Shown: positions 1-10,600 of the stretch, piece after piece
Numbering within the stretch: position 1 is the first letter of the stretch
Layout of the letters: each line of letters starts with the position of its first letter
NCBI RefSeq assembly: GCF_963678425.1
Contig: NZ_OY782855.1
Location: forward strand, 2,294,001 to 2,358,000
Length of the DNA: 64,000 nt
DNA from: an uncultured Bacteroides sp.
GTDB lineage: Bacteria > Bacteroidota > Bacteroidia > Bacteroidales > Bacteroidaceae
Direction: 5' to 3'
Made by a program: the position numbers and the translations under genes
The notes under the pieces: generated by a model
The model's input: the letters and a program-made list of their open reading frames with translations, nothing else
Database searches by the model: none
Told to the model about the DNA's origin: nothing

Positions 1-770
1 TTGATTTTTATTGCTGCTGGTCCTTCAGCCCAATAGTTTCCAGTTATGGTTTTTGATGCATTAGTGTAAGGTCCAATAAGATTATCTGAATATGCAATTT
101 TTATATTCTTTTCGGAAGGATAAAGAGTTTCATCCTTCATAAACATTACGTACTTATTTTCAAGAGGATGAATCGTTGCATCAATAACGTTGAATCCTCT
201 ATCATAAAGTAACTTGGTTTCAGTAAATGCATTAAAGTCTTTTGTTATAACATAATAAATACGATGATTATATTCATCTTCACTCATTTGATTTTTTAAG
301 GGATAACGCCCACGTATAGTTGAAGACCAATAAATCATATATTCTTTATTCTTTTTATCATAAGTTATTTCAGGTGCCCAGCAATTTCGGACATCATCTT
401 CATGCTCCATCACTGGGATTAGTTTTTGCTCTGACCAATTTACCAAATCTTTTGAAAATGCGTAACCAACTCCTTTTGTTGTCCAACTAACAGTCCATAC
501 CATTCTGAAAATTCCATCCGGGCCTTTAATAATGCATGGATCACGCATTAATTTACTTGAACTAACTTTGGGAGCCAGAAACGAACTATCTCCTTTTAAA
601 GCATGCCATTCATAGCCAGTTTTACTGTAAGCGAGGTGCAAACCATCTGTTCCATTATCTTTAAAATATGAAAACAAGTATATCTTGTCCTGCGTTTGAC
701 ACGAGCTCAAAAAAAGCATACTTAAAGAACAGTAGATGTAGATGAAGAATAACTTCTTAACAATATTCAT
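1..770 (-). CDS. GH43-like beta-propeller glycosidase lipoprotein (partial, C-terminus outside window)
   Basis: The frame runs from an ATG at 770 to the window edge without a stop, giving the first 256 residues. The N-terminus is a lipoprotein signal with lipobox LSSC (Cys24), so the protein is probably anchored in the outer membrane. The body has the repeated blade pattern of the GH43/GH32-like five-bladed propeller, with the segments LMRDPCI, GYAFSKDLVNWSEQ, NCWAPEITYD and YMIYWSS. The DP and WAPE positions fit acidic active-site residues of that fold. Family members usually remove arabinose or related sugars from plant glycans, but the substrate cannot be read here. The start codon overlaps the stop of the upstream beta-helix gene by 4 bases (ATGA), which suggests translational coupling and supports this start. 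It is the last visible gene of the ECF-controlled locus. Confidence 0.8.
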   Translation of the reverse strand, partial: MNIVKKLFFIYIYCSLSMLFLSSCQTQDKIYLFSYFKDNGTDGLHLAYSKTGYEWHALKGDSSFLAPKVSSSKLMRDPCIIKGPDGIFRMVWTVSWTTKGVGYAFSKDLVNWSEQKLIPVMEHEDDVRNCWAPEITYDKKNKEYMIYWSSTIRGRYPLKNQMSEDEYNHRIYYVITKDFNAFTETKLLYDRGFNVIDATIHPLENKYVMFMKDETLYPSEKNIKIAYSDNLIGPYTNASKTITGNYWAEGPAAIKI

Positions 771-2770
771 TCCTTTATTATTTTTAAAACAGTTGTAATA
801 TTTGTATTATTAAAAGCTCTCACAAAATAGAGATTGGGAGGAAAATTGTCCATTGGAATTACAATTTGATTTGCATTTGACCGACATTTGTAAAGAGGTC
901 TGCCTAAAGAATCAAATAATACGTAACTAGTTGGTATATTATTATAAGACCAAATATACAGATTATCCTTAACTGGATTTGGATAGGTTTTATAGTCTGA
1001 CAATACTAATTGTTCTTTTATTCCAGATGATAAACTTCCTCCAAGATCTATATTACTTACATTTTGAGTATTTATTCCATTTGCAATTTCACATAAGCTT
1101 ACACTAGAAAGATCAAAATTTTCATCAAGTCTTGCCACTCCATTTTTTGTGTTAATTATCGCTATTTTTGTTGTAGCGACCGTTCCAATCTTATTATCTT
1201 TTATTAGAAAATTAACAGCATCTGATTGCCCTTTCAACGGATCACTACGATAATCCAAATTATTGTAAACCCGAATACCTTCTCCGCCTGTCCAATTACT
1301 GCCTAACTGAGTCCCAATAATATTATCTATCCGATTATCAACAATATTAAATCTGGTTACATCTTGAATGCTAATGCCTAAACCTCCCTTACAATTCCGG
1401 ATCTCATTATTAGAAACAATTAGTGAATCAACATGTCGAACAGCTATACCAGCTCCGCCATTTAAATTCCAGCTTGTAGATATCTCGTTTTTTGTAACAT
1501 TCAAAATTCCAGCAGGTTTATCTTTATTTCTTCCAGCTAGAAAGTTGGGATTATTATCCTTTATCATAAGATTATAAATACGATGATAAATACTCTCGGC
1601 ATTATTTTGACCACCTCCTAAAAAGAAGCCACAACGAACACCTTGTCTTACTCCTTCAAAAGCATTTTGAGAAATTTCTATATTACGGAAAGTACTATTT
1701 TCGCCACCCATAGATACTTTACCTTGAGTATCAAATGCATCATTATAAAAAATATCAACAGCACTTTGCCCTACCCATGTGTTGGCTAATCCCGTACCAT
1801 AAATTATATCGTCATCATTTAATAGTTTTGCTGGATCAGTTGGACTTGCAGTTGACACATAATTATTTCTAACGGCAATATTCTCTGAAATATCGTATCC
1901 TCCCCAGTTCCATAATGGATTCAGCTCAATGGCAATTGCTGAGTCTTCAGAATGAATATCATTAAATTCAATAACAGCATTGCTGACATTAACCATGTGT
2001 AATCCATCTTGTGAAGTATGTGCGTGTATGACAACATCATTAGGAGCCAAGTTTCTATGTCCTTTAAACTCTGTTGAAAGATTTCCGGTATCAATAATAC
2101 AATTTTGCATCTGGAAACCATCTATTTTCCCAAGTAATATACACCAGCCATAACCATTCTTAAAATCAACGTTACTAAACTTAATACTTTTACTCAAAGT
2201 AATATTTACAACAGGGCCCGAACTTTCACCATTTGTATAAGCAGGAAACTGCGGAGTTCCAGTAAGAATCTTACCTGTTGTTGTGCTAAATTGTCCATAA
2301 CCTGAAATAGCCATTTGATGACAATTTCCATCTATTGTCATATCACATAGCTCAAAATCTTGAATATCTTGAACTCTAAACACCTCTGTTCTCATAGGAC
2401 AGTCACCTTGAGTGTTATTATCCCAAGAAAAAGCCTTTCTACGTAAAATGGTTTTATTCATTCCTATACCAGCAATTATACATCCGTTGAGGGTTGTTGG
2501 AACTTGAATAGTTGTAACATCATAAACACCTTCAGGAAGTTTCAAATCTTGCCCTTTACTCAATCTACTCAAAGCGGTAGTTATGGCCTTAGCATTCCGT
2601 TCAGCGTTTGTATAGCTGAAATCATCCAACGTTGTTGGAACTAAACCTGTAGTTGGATTACTAAGTATAGCCTGGCATTTATCATTTAAAATAAGTTGCG
2701 AAAAAGCATTATTAGTTAAAGATACAAAGATAAATACCAATGTTATTTTTAATATCAGATAATTTTTCAT
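767..2770 (-). CDS. Secreted right-handed beta-helix protein with T9SS sorting domain
   Basis: This 667-residue protein has a signal peptide (about residues 1-24, ending NNAFS). A long central region of short N/D/G-rich turns, such as IEFNDIHSEDSAI and VSNNEIRNCKGG, is typical of parallel beta-helix (pectate-lyase-like) folds. The last 75 residues start YPNPVKDNLYI and end in a beta-rich segment (LYFVRAFNN to VLKIIKE), which is the type A C-terminal sorting domain of the type IX secretion system. It is therefore expected to be exported to the cell surface through T9SS rather than as a lipoprotein. Beta-helix proteins in polysaccharide loci are often lyases or epimerases; no catalytic residues could be assigned with confidence. 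It lies downstream of a second sorting-domain protein and overlaps the GH43-like gene by 4 bases. Confidence 0.8.
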   Translation of the reverse strand: MKNYLILKITLVFIFVSLTNNAFSQLILNDKCQAILSNPTTGLVPTTLDDFSYTNAERNAKAITTALSRLSKGQDLKLPEGVYDVTTIQVPTTLNGCIIAGIGMNKTILRRKAFSWDNNTQGDCPMRTEVFRVQDIQDFELCDMTIDGNCHQMAISGYGQFSTTTGKILTGTPQFPAYTNGESSGPVVNITLSKSIKFSNVDFKNGYGWCILLGKIDGFQMQNCIIDTGNLSTEFKGHRNLAPNDVVIHAHTSQDGLHMVNVSNAVIEFNDIHSEDSAIAIELNPLWNWGGYDISENIAVRNNYVSTASPTDPAKLLNDDDIIYGTGLANTWVGQSAVDIFYNDAFDTQGKVSMGGENSTFRNIEISQNAFEGVRQGVRCGFFLGGGQNNAESIYHRIYNLMIKDNNPNFLAGRNKDKPAGILNVTKNEISTSWNLNGGAGIAVRHVDSLIVSNNEIRNCKGGLGISIQDVTRFNIVDNRIDNIIGTQLGSNWTGGEGIRVYNNLDYRSDPLKGQSDAVNFLIKDNKIGTVATTKIAIINTKNGVARLDENFDLSSVSLCEIANGINTQNVSNIDLGGSLSSGIKEQLVLSDYKTYPNPVKDNLYIWSYNNIPTSYVLFDSLGRPLYKCRSNANQIVIPMDNFPPNLYFVRAFNNTNITTVLKIIKE

Positions 2771-3087
2771 AGAATTTTATTAACAACAAATAGTTTATTC
2801 AGATAAAAGACTCATATGAAATCCAAAAAAATATTGTATACATATTTCTAAAATAGAAAAAACATTAATCAATACTGTTGGGGTTATTATTTCTACAAGG
2901 AAACATCCATTTTTTAAGTATCAAACAATACAGTCTTATTATATGTAACAACTATGTTTCATTGTGGAAAGATACAAATAGCACCTTTCCACAATTTCAT
3001 TTTCAAACGAATTGGATTATCATAATCTGTTTCTATATTCTATTTGACAATTTTACATAATATTAGAACCTTACAAAATGAAATTAA
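2771..3087. other. Intergenic gap containing an 11-bp-arm inverted repeat
   Basis: No convincing gene is visible in this AT-rich gap between the two sorting-domain genes. It holds a perfect inverted repeat, ATTGTGGAAAG (2961-2971) and CTTTCCACAAT (2985-2995), with a 13-base spacer. There is no T-run after it on either strand, so it is not a standard terminator. It could be an mRNA-processing hairpin that sets the level of the downstream genes, or a protein binding site. Confidence 0.5.
2961..2995. repeat. Perfect 11-bp inverted repeat in the glycan locus
   Basis: The arms ATTGTGGAAAG and CTTTCCACAAT are exact reverse complements around a 13-base loop. The repeat lies about 90 bases after the stop of the lectin-like gene and 190 bases before the start of the beta-helix gene on the minus strand. 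Confidence 0.7.
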
Positions 3088-4167
3088 TCAATATACTACG
3101 AATTTATAGTTTACAATTGATTCTTTCCCTTTACTGATTTTTGCAATGTATATTCCCTTTTGTAAACCTGAAACAGGAATCATTGCTTTTGATCCATCAA
3201 ATAATCCACTATATACTTTCATACCAATTGAATTAAATAATTCATACTGTATTGATGAATTTTCTGTAGCACTAATTAAGTTTATAGATTTTTCCGTATT
3301 ATTAAAATAGCATCTCAAATCAGACTTTACAGAAGGAGTAGCAGTTGTTTGAGTAAGTTTAGAAAGTTTAAAGTCATCAAATTTAGTAATATCAGAAGTC
3401 GTTCCAGTATTTCCTAATCCTACCATCATATCTCCAAACCAATACAAATCATTTATTGATTTTGATCCAACATATTTATCATTTAAATAACAATCCAATA
3501 GGAAAGGAGATTTTGCAGTTCCTTCTCCAGTAAAAATAATTTTTAATTTAATCCAATAATCTGAAGGCGTTGTTCCTTGGATATAATACATATCTTTGTT
3601 TTGATCAAAATTAAACAGGCTTGAATTACTTTCAACTCCGTCTTCTCCTTCCCATGTATCTATACCTAAATCATTTATAACATTCCCTGCACCTCCGTTT
3701 GTAATACGTACACGGACTCCTTGTGTCTGCCAAATCTGTGAGCTTTGAAAAATAAAAAGATGAACACATCCATAGTAATTATTTAAATTAGAATCACTTC
3801 CACCTGGTTGATGCATAATCACTTCCAATTGGTAAGTAGACAATGGGTCAATTTGAAATCCATTGAGAACAACATAACCACCCCAATGAACCTGCAAGGT
3901 CTGATTTCCACCAGTTGGATCTGTACCGGAATTTATACATGCGCCTCCCCATTGATCAGACCATTGGTAGTTTTGCGTCCCTCCTAATGCGTTATTAAGT
4001 CCTAATTTATCTTTTATAGCTGCCTGATCAAGATTTATCCAAGCAGGATGATCTTCAAAGTTATCACTCGCTAAGACTTCAGAAACCTGAACATTTTTGA
4101 TTAATTGTGCGCTAATTAAATCAGCATACAATAAAAATAACATTGTAAAAAGTGCTAGTTTTTTCAT
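3088..4167 (-). CDS. Secreted lectin-like protein with T9SS sorting domain
   Basis: This 359-residue protein has a signal peptide (about residues 1-20, ending DLISA). The central part is rich in W, G and N and alternates beta strands (WGGYVVLNGF, YQLEVIMHQPGG, YWIKLKIIFTGEG, FLLDCYLNDKYVG, KFDDFKLSKL). This resembles a concanavalin/laminin-G jelly roll as found in carbohydrate-binding modules and GH16-type folds. No catalytic signature was recognised. The final 70 residues (ENSSIQYELFNSIGMKVYSG to KGIYIAKISKG) have the shape of a T9SS sorting domain, so surface export is inferred. It follows the GH97 gene by 20 bases. A glycan-binding or polysaccharide-lyase role is likely but not shown. Confidence 0.75.
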   Translation of the reverse strand: MKKLALFTMLFLLYADLISAQLIKNVQVSEVLASDNFEDHPAWINLDQAAIKDKLGLNNALGGTQNYQWSDQWGGACINSGTDPTGGNQTLQVHWGGYVVLNGFQIDPLSTYQLEVIMHQPGGSDSNLNNYYGCVHLFIFQSSQIWQTQGVRVRITNGGAGNVINDLGIDTWEGEDGVESNSSLFNFDQNKDMYYIQGTTPSDYWIKLKIIFTGEGTAKSPFLLDCYLNDKYVGSKSINDLYWFGDMMVGLGNTGTTSDITKFDDFKLSKLTQTTATPSVKSDLRCYFNNTEKSINLISATENSSIQYELFNSIGMKVYSGLFDGSKAMIPVSGLQKGIYIAKISKGKESIVNYKFVVY

Positions 4168-4187
4168 AATAAAATAAATTTAAAAAA

Positions 4188-6134
4188 TTAGTAGATAATA
4201 AAACCTCCATTAGAATTTAATTGAATATTTATGGAAGCATTTTTCAAGATTGAAATTTGGTTAATTGAGAATGTCCGATTACTATGACCATCAGAAATTA
4301 TGTTCACCATTTTTTGCTTCATAAAGGAAATATCAAGATTTAGGGTTATAGGAGTATTTTTCCCGTTAATACCAGCTAAATACCATTTATTACCTTTTTT
4401 TCGGGCGAGTACGACATATTCACCTGGGTAACCATCTATGAACTTTATATCATCCCATGCTGCAGGGATATCTGTAAGCAAGTTTCTAACATACTCTGGT
4501 ACGTTCTTCATACCGTCTGGAGTCTCAACATAATGTTGAACTCCCGATTCAAAAATAATCGGTAATGCCAATTCAAAAGCGTTAGATGTTGTTCGTTTAA
4601 TATTTTTAATTTCGGAAAAGCACAATGGTGTAAAATCCATTGGAGCAACTACATTTCTAGTAAAGGGTAACATACAACAATGGCTGGCTACAACATTCTC
4701 ATTCATTTGGTTAAAGGTTCTATACTCAAACCCTTTTACAGCCTCAGTAGACATCAAATTTGGATAAGTTCTCGTCCAACCTCGCGGAAATGTCGAGCCA
4801 TGAAAATTCACCATTAGTTCATAAGTAGCAGCATCTTTTAGAATATCCTGCTGATATTTCATTACAGATTGACCTTCACCCGGAAAAAAGTCGACTTTAA
4901 TTCCTTTAATTCCAAATTCATGAAGCCTTTCAAACTCATTCTTCCGTATACCTGGATCAATTAGTTTATCTCTAGGCGTTTGAGGGGTATCGTTCCAATT
5001 GCCTACAGAATTATACCATAGCCATAAACCAACATTCTTACTTTTTGCATATTCAGACAATTCTCTAATTTTATTATAACCAATCTGAGTATCCCACATC
5101 GCATCAATTAAGCAATACAGCCATTTCATGGTTGCTGCATAATCAATAAAATCCTTTTGAACTGAAAATATTGTTGCTGAATCATTCAATAAAGCCCAAC
5201 TCCATGAAGCAATACCAGACTTAGCAAATAAACATTTTCCAACCTTTGATGGGAAAGCAAGATCTGTTGACAATGTTGATTCTACAATTCGGCCTAAATT
5301 AGTTCCAATAATCATTAATCGCCAAGGAGTAGCCCAGTCAAGTTTTGAATGAGGTTGCGAGCTATCACCATCTGTAGTGGTCTCAATACTATCTGGAAAT
5401 GCTAAGGAGTATTCACCATTTACAACATTATTCGACAAATGAGAAGCACAATAATTTGTAGACACATCTGTTTCAGACAGAAGCACCCATGTTCTTTCAG
5501 TTTTAAAAAGTGCAGGAAATGTCCATCCTTCATTATATAGAGATTTCGTACCTACAGAAATATTTTGTTGAAAATTCTCCTCATAAGAAGGTTGTGTATG
5601 ACACCATCCTGTTCCTGCTTTTTCTCGAGGATGTAGCCATGTCTTTGCAAAATGTTTAAAGTTAAATGTTGTAAATTCTTTTTTTATGAAAAATTCATCA
5701 TCTGTTTTTTTTGTATTTTTGACAACATAGCGAAAAGCAACTCCATCATTAGAAACTCTGAAAATAATATCCATCATGTTTCCATTTGCATTTTCTATCT
5801 CAAAAGTTCGCTCATTTCCATAGTAAATACAATTAGCTTTTTTGCCTGATATTAAAGAATATTTATCAGTTATTTGTTTTTGAGTCAAAGCCGATATTAT
5901 GCTTAAATTATCTGACAAATCAATTTTATTTAATCGTATTCCTAACTTAGAATAATCAAGAACAATCTCATCTTCATTTTTTATGCTATATACAAGACCT
6001 CCATCTCTTTGTCTTAATTCTACACAAATCTGTTTATTTGGACTTTTTATAGTGTACACACCAGCTTTTGCATACATTAAATTCGGCAAAAAAAGACAAA
6101 TCAAAACAATCTGTAAAATTATTCTAACTTTCAT
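4188..6134 (-). CDS. Glycoside hydrolase family 97 (retaining type, alpha-galactosidase-like)
   Basis: A GH97 enzyme of about 648 residues with an N-terminal beta-sandwich, a central catalytic barrel and a C-terminal sheet domain. The frame is open up to 6161, but the ATG at 6134 is preferred: it starts a clean signal peptide (MKVRIILQIVLICLFLPNLM) and lies 14 bases after the SusD stop instead of inside it. Barrel motifs include LIDAMWD, GLWLWYNS, GIKGIKVDFF and MSTEAVKGFEY. The Asp in KVDFF is residue 415 from this start and sits where retaining GH97 enzymes have their nucleophile, while inverting SusB-type enzymes use glutamates elsewhere. The Glu in STEAV is a candidate acid/base. That favours alpha-galactosidase or similar activity over SusB-type alpha-glucosidase. 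It probably works in the periplasm on oligosaccharides imported by the upstream SusC/SusD pair. Confidence 0.9.
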   Translation of the reverse strand: MKVRIILQIVLICLFLPNLMYAKAGVYTIKSPNKQICVELRQRDGGLVYSIKNEDEIVLDYSKLGIRLNKIDLSDNLSIISALTQKQITDKYSLISGKKANCIYYGNERTFEIENANGNMMDIIFRVSNDGVAFRYVVKNTKKTDDEFFIKKEFTTFNFKHFAKTWLHPREKAGTGWCHTQPSYEENFQQNISVGTKSLYNEGWTFPALFKTERTWVLLSETDVSTNYCASHLSNNVVNGEYSLAFPDSIETTTDGDSSQPHSKLDWATPWRLMIIGTNLGRIVESTLSTDLAFPSKVGKCLFAKSGIASWSWALLNDSATIFSVQKDFIDYAATMKWLYCLIDAMWDTQIGYNKIRELSEYAKSKNVGLWLWYNSVGNWNDTPQTPRDKLIDPGIRKNEFERLHEFGIKGIKVDFFPGEGQSVMKYQQDILKDAATYELMVNFHGSTFPRGWTRTYPNLMSTEAVKGFEYRTFNQMNENVVASHCCMLPFTRNVVAPMDFTPLCFSEIKNIKRTTSNAFELALPIIFESGVQHYVETPDGMKNVPEYVRNLLTDIPAAWDDIKFIDGYPGEYVVLARKKGNKWYLAGINGKNTPITLNLDISFMKQKMVNIISDGHSNRTFSINQISILKNASINIQLNSNGGFIIY

Positions 6135-6147
6135 ATTAATCCATTTA

Positions 6148-7653
6148 CTAGTATCCATCATTCTGCTTTATATTCCCTTGTCCTTCAATAATTACAGAGC
6201 TTGGCATAGGATATCGAACTTTATAATCTTCGGCTCCTGTCACTCCTCGTTCTTTAGCAAATTGAATATATTTGCCCTGACGTATTAAGTCCTCACGTCT
6301 TTCTCCTTCAAAAAGAAGCTCAAACTGACGCTCTTGTAAGATATAATCACGTAAAGATTCTTTAGATATAAATTGAGTTAAACTAACACGTTTTGCTGGG
6401 TCATTTTTAAACGCCCGATCTCTTATCTGATTAATCAAGTCAACAGATTCCTGATTAGGTCCATTCAATTCATTTAAAGCTTCTGCACGTAATAAAAGGA
6501 TATCAGCATAACGAATCAGAACAATATCATTTCCACAAAATAATCCATCAGAGCTTGGGTCTTCTCCATATTTTAAAGGGATTGCACCTTTTTTCAAGCG
6601 ACCTGTTTTCCGTCCATCAACCAATTTCACTACATTACCACTCTTAACATAATAATCCTTGATCAAAGTAGATAATCTTGAGTCATCTTTATCAAATTTG
6701 TCGTAAACGTTCCATGGTATTCTATAGCCATCGTATGCAACAACCTTTGCCCCACTTAAAGATACCCAATCGCTTGGCAAAACATGAGCTCTATAGATAT
6801 TTGAACTTGTATTATTTTCTTCCGGTGCAGGTAAAACAAAGATTAGCTCTGCATTCATTTCATTTGAGATATCCCAAATTTTGGAATAATCAGATTCTAA
6901 TTTATAACCATAAGTCATAATCTTACGTGAGATTCCTTCTGCTTTTGAAAACTCTTTGTGTCTCATATAAAGTTTCATTAAGATAGATGCAGCAGCACCC
7001 TTTGTAAATCGGCCATAATCACTATTGGATGAATACTTAATGGGCAAAACATCCATTGAACTTAGAAGATCATTCTCTAAAAAAGTTAAATATTCACTTT
7101 CAGACAGACGTGGTGGAAAATATAGTTTTGTTGGATTTAAAACCGCTTGTGGATCAAGTACTACTGGAGGAGGACCGTAAAAACCTTCAAGATCATACAT
7201 CCACATTGCCCTACAACATTTAATTTCAGCAATATACCGTTGTTTTAAAGTTGTATCAGCTAATTGGCTTGATTCCAAAACGGTTAAAGCATATGTGGCC
7301 TTTGTCACAGAAGGTACCATCTTTTGATAAAAATTAGAGAATAGATCATAGCCTGGGTTAAAATCAAAATTTTGATTTGGGACTTGACACCAACTCCAAG
7401 GCATGTATAATTCATCTGTCCCAATTTCACCTAGAACTAAACGAGACTGTGGATCACATGAGTATCGATACCATGCATTATCAAAATGAAATTGAGCATA
7501 AACTCCTGTTACAATCACACGACAATCTTCTTCTGTTTTTGGAAAATTTGAAGTTGATAACCTATTATATACCGTAGGTTCCAGATTTCCTTCGCAAGAA
7601 GTCAATGAGAAAAATATGCTTATTATTAGACTTAGGATAACTATTTTTTTCAT
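6148..7653 (-). CDS. SusD/RagB-family glycan-binding lipoprotein
   Basis: This 501-residue surface lipoprotein has signal and lipobox SLTSC (Cys20). It shows the SusD layout: an N-terminal helical region with TPR-like repeats (RYIAEIKCCRAMWMYDL), a variable middle, and the conserved C-terminal block IRYADILLLRAEALNELNG followed by LINQIRDRA and QERQFELLFEGERREDLIR. SusD proteins sit as a lid on the SusC barrel and bind the substrate. It is 14 bases downstream of susC and upstream of GH97, so the three are probably one transcript. The glycan cannot be predicted from sequence alone. Confidence 0.93.
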   Translation of the reverse strand: MKKIVILSLIISIFFSLTSCEGNLEPTVYNRLSTSNFPKTEEDCRVIVTGVYAQFHFDNAWYRYSCDPQSRLVLGEIGTDELYMPWSWCQVPNQNFDFNPGYDLFSNFYQKMVPSVTKATYALTVLESSQLADTTLKQRYIAEIKCCRAMWMYDLEGFYGPPPVVLDPQAVLNPTKLYFPPRLSESEYLTFLENDLLSSMDVLPIKYSSNSDYGRFTKGAAASILMKLYMRHKEFSKAEGISRKIMTYGYKLESDYSKIWDISNEMNAELIFVLPAPEENNTSSNIYRAHVLPSDWVSLSGAKVVAYDGYRIPWNVYDKFDKDDSRLSTLIKDYYVKSGNVVKLVDGRKTGRLKKGAIPLKYGEDPSSDGLFCGNDIVLIRYADILLLRAEALNELNGPNQESVDLINQIRDRAFKNDPAKRVSLTQFISKESLRDYILQERQFELLFEGERREDLIRQGKYIQFAKERGVTGAEDYKVRYPMPSSVIIEGQGNIKQNDGY

Positions 7654-7667
7654 CTCAGTACTATTAA

Positions 7668-10600
7668 TTAAAATTGTAGATTAAAACCTATTGAATATGA
7701 TTTTTGATTCGGATAGGGAGCTTTACCATTGCCATCAGTTTCCGGGTCCATGCCTGTCCAGTTTGTAATTATAAAAGGATTTTGGACATCAGCATAGATT
7801 CTAAGTGATGAAATTTCTTTTCCTAACCATTTTTTAGGAAAGTTATATCCCAATGTCAGGTTTTTAATTCTAAGGAATGATGCTTTTTCCCAAGCGTAAG
7901 CATCTGACCCCATTGTAGTATTAACTGCATCACTTGGATATATACCAGTCTGATTTACAGAAGACCACATCTTCTTTGCTTCAACTCTGAGGTTTGTTCC
8001 ATCTTCGACCATATGAGAACTATATCCAATATACTTGATTAAAGTTGAGTTGTAGACTAATTGGTTGAAAGAACCATATGCATACATGTTTAAATCAAAA
8101 TTTTTATATTTAAAAGTATTATTGAAGCCAATTGAAAAATCCGGATCTAAAGTACCTAAGTAGACTATATCTGCTTGGTCAATCTTTCCATCTGGTTTAC
8201 CCGTATATTTTAATTTTGAATCAAATCCATTAATATCTTGTACTATAATATTTCCAGGAACAGCATTGGGCTGTGCTGCAACAGTTTGTCCAAGTTGAAC
8301 AATTCCAACAGTTTTATAATAATAGACAGCACGAATAGGATCATTCACTTTATCCCATGGATTTAAAACCGCATCAGGGCTACGCTTTTTCCATCTATCT
8401 TGATAACGCGTAAATGTAAAATCTGTATTCCATTTAAAGTCGTGATTGTCAATATTCACCGTGTTAAGTGTTAGTTCAACGCCTTTACTCTCCGTATTAC
8501 CTAAATTTGAAGCTACAGATGACACGATATTCCAAGAGCGTAAATCTCTCCAAGATAAAAGATCAGAAGTGATTTTATTAAAAATTTCAATTGATCCTGC
8601 AATTCTATTCTTAAGGAAACCGAAATCTAAGCCTACGTTTAATTCAGTGCTTGTTTCCCATTTAAGATTTGAATTTGATAGTTGGGTTAATTGTACACCA
8701 GGACTAGTCACACTTCCAAAAGCATACCTATTGTTTACATCATAAAAAGAAAAGGCATTACTTCCAATATTACTATTCCCAGTTTGACCATAGCTTACAC
8801 GTAATTTTAGATTTGAAATCTTAGTCATCTTCTTCAGAAACGGTTCTTCAGAAATTCTCCAACCGAGAGAAGCTGAAGGGAAAAAGCCCCACTTGTTATT
8901 GGCCCCAAATTTATCAGATCCATCATAACGAGCATTTATTGTTAAAAGATAACGATCTTTATAAGCGTAATTTATGCGTCCAAAATAAGAAGCCAATACA
9001 GATTGATTATAAGAAGAACCGATAACCGGTTTGTCACAAGCAACCCCCATATTATTATAAGTAAAAACATCAGTAAAAAAATTAGTTCCGCTAAGTGAAT
9101 AATCATCTCTTTTAAACTTTTGGTATGAATAACCCAACATAGTATTAAAACTATGTTTTTTAAAATTAAACTTGTAAGTTGCAACTGCGTCAAATAAAAG
9201 ATCTTCTTCATTAATTTGGCCAATGGATCCTTCACCGCTTTTACGGTAACCAACAAGAAATGTTTTAGGATAATATATTTTACGAACAGAACTTTGACTA
9301 TCATCTCCAATAGAAACTTTAAAAGATAAATCCTTGATTGGCGATATTGTCAAAAAAAAGTTTGTCAGGTTTCTTATTTGTTTCGTATTATCTGATATAT
9401 CAAGAAAAGATACCGGGTTAGGCAAATTAGTATATGCACTCATTTCGTTATATTTTCCATTACTATCTTTTACAGATACAGTAGGATCAAATAAAAAAGC
9501 AGACATTAACATACCAGAATCTCCCCACTCTCCATTACCTGCTTGAATATTATTATTGTTTATTCTTGATCCCAAAAAAGAGATTCCAGATATCAAATAT
9601 TTGTTTATTGTCCAATCAAGGTTTATTTTTGTAGATATACGTTCAATAGTCGATCCTTTAATTACTCCATCATTACGATAATAACCCAAAGAAGCATATG
9701 ATCTGATTTGATCATTTCCATAAGTCGCTGAGACATTATGGTTATTCACCAAGCCGGGTCTTGTTATCAAATTCCACCAATTAGTTCCTTCTCCTACATT
9801 ATCAATTTGTGCCTGTGTATATCGAGGAGTGTATTCTGCAATGGCCATTGGATCAGCAGTCCCAAAAGGGGCTATTTTATTTGTTCTTAGCCAATCCTCC
9901 TTTATCAACAAATTAGCCTTAACCATATAATCATGAGCATTTAACATCTCAAAAGGTTGACTCATAACTTGTGTCGTAAAGCTACCGTCATAGTTTAGTT
10001 TCAGTCCTTTATTTCCTCGTTTTGTTGTAATTAATATAACTCCATTTGAAGCTCTGGCTCCATAAATTGAAGTTGCACTAGCATCTTTAAGGATTTCTAT
10101 AGATTCAACATCATTGGGATTTAATGAATTTAAAGGGTTACGGTCTCCTTGAGAATATTGTGTAGGACTCCCTGGTTCAAGTGCACTATTACTAATTGGA
10201 AAACCATCTATTACATAAAGTGGTTCATTTCCAGCAGCAATGGAAGATGCTCCTCTAACCCTAATATCTACTCCACCACCTGGGCCAGCATTTGTAGACA
10301 AAACTGTTACACCCGCAGCCTTACCTTTTAACATTTGGGAAATTGAAGCATCTGATGTTTTAACAAGATCACTAACTTTTACTGTACTTACAGAGCCTGT
10401 TAAGTCTGATCTTTTTTGCGTTCCATAACCAACAACAACAATTTCATCTAATGCTTTTTGATCTTCTAAAAGATATACAGTCAAACTATTTTTACCATTC
10501 AAAGCAATATCTTGTGATTGAAATCCTATACATGATACTCGTAATATATTCTTATCCCCAGTTTGAATTCTAAACCTGCCATCCCCATCACTTATTGTAC

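Noticed and set aside
2878..3060. Open frame of 60 codons on the plus strand
   Set aside because: It includes the inverted repeat and AT-rich sequence and has no promoter or similarity to a known protein.
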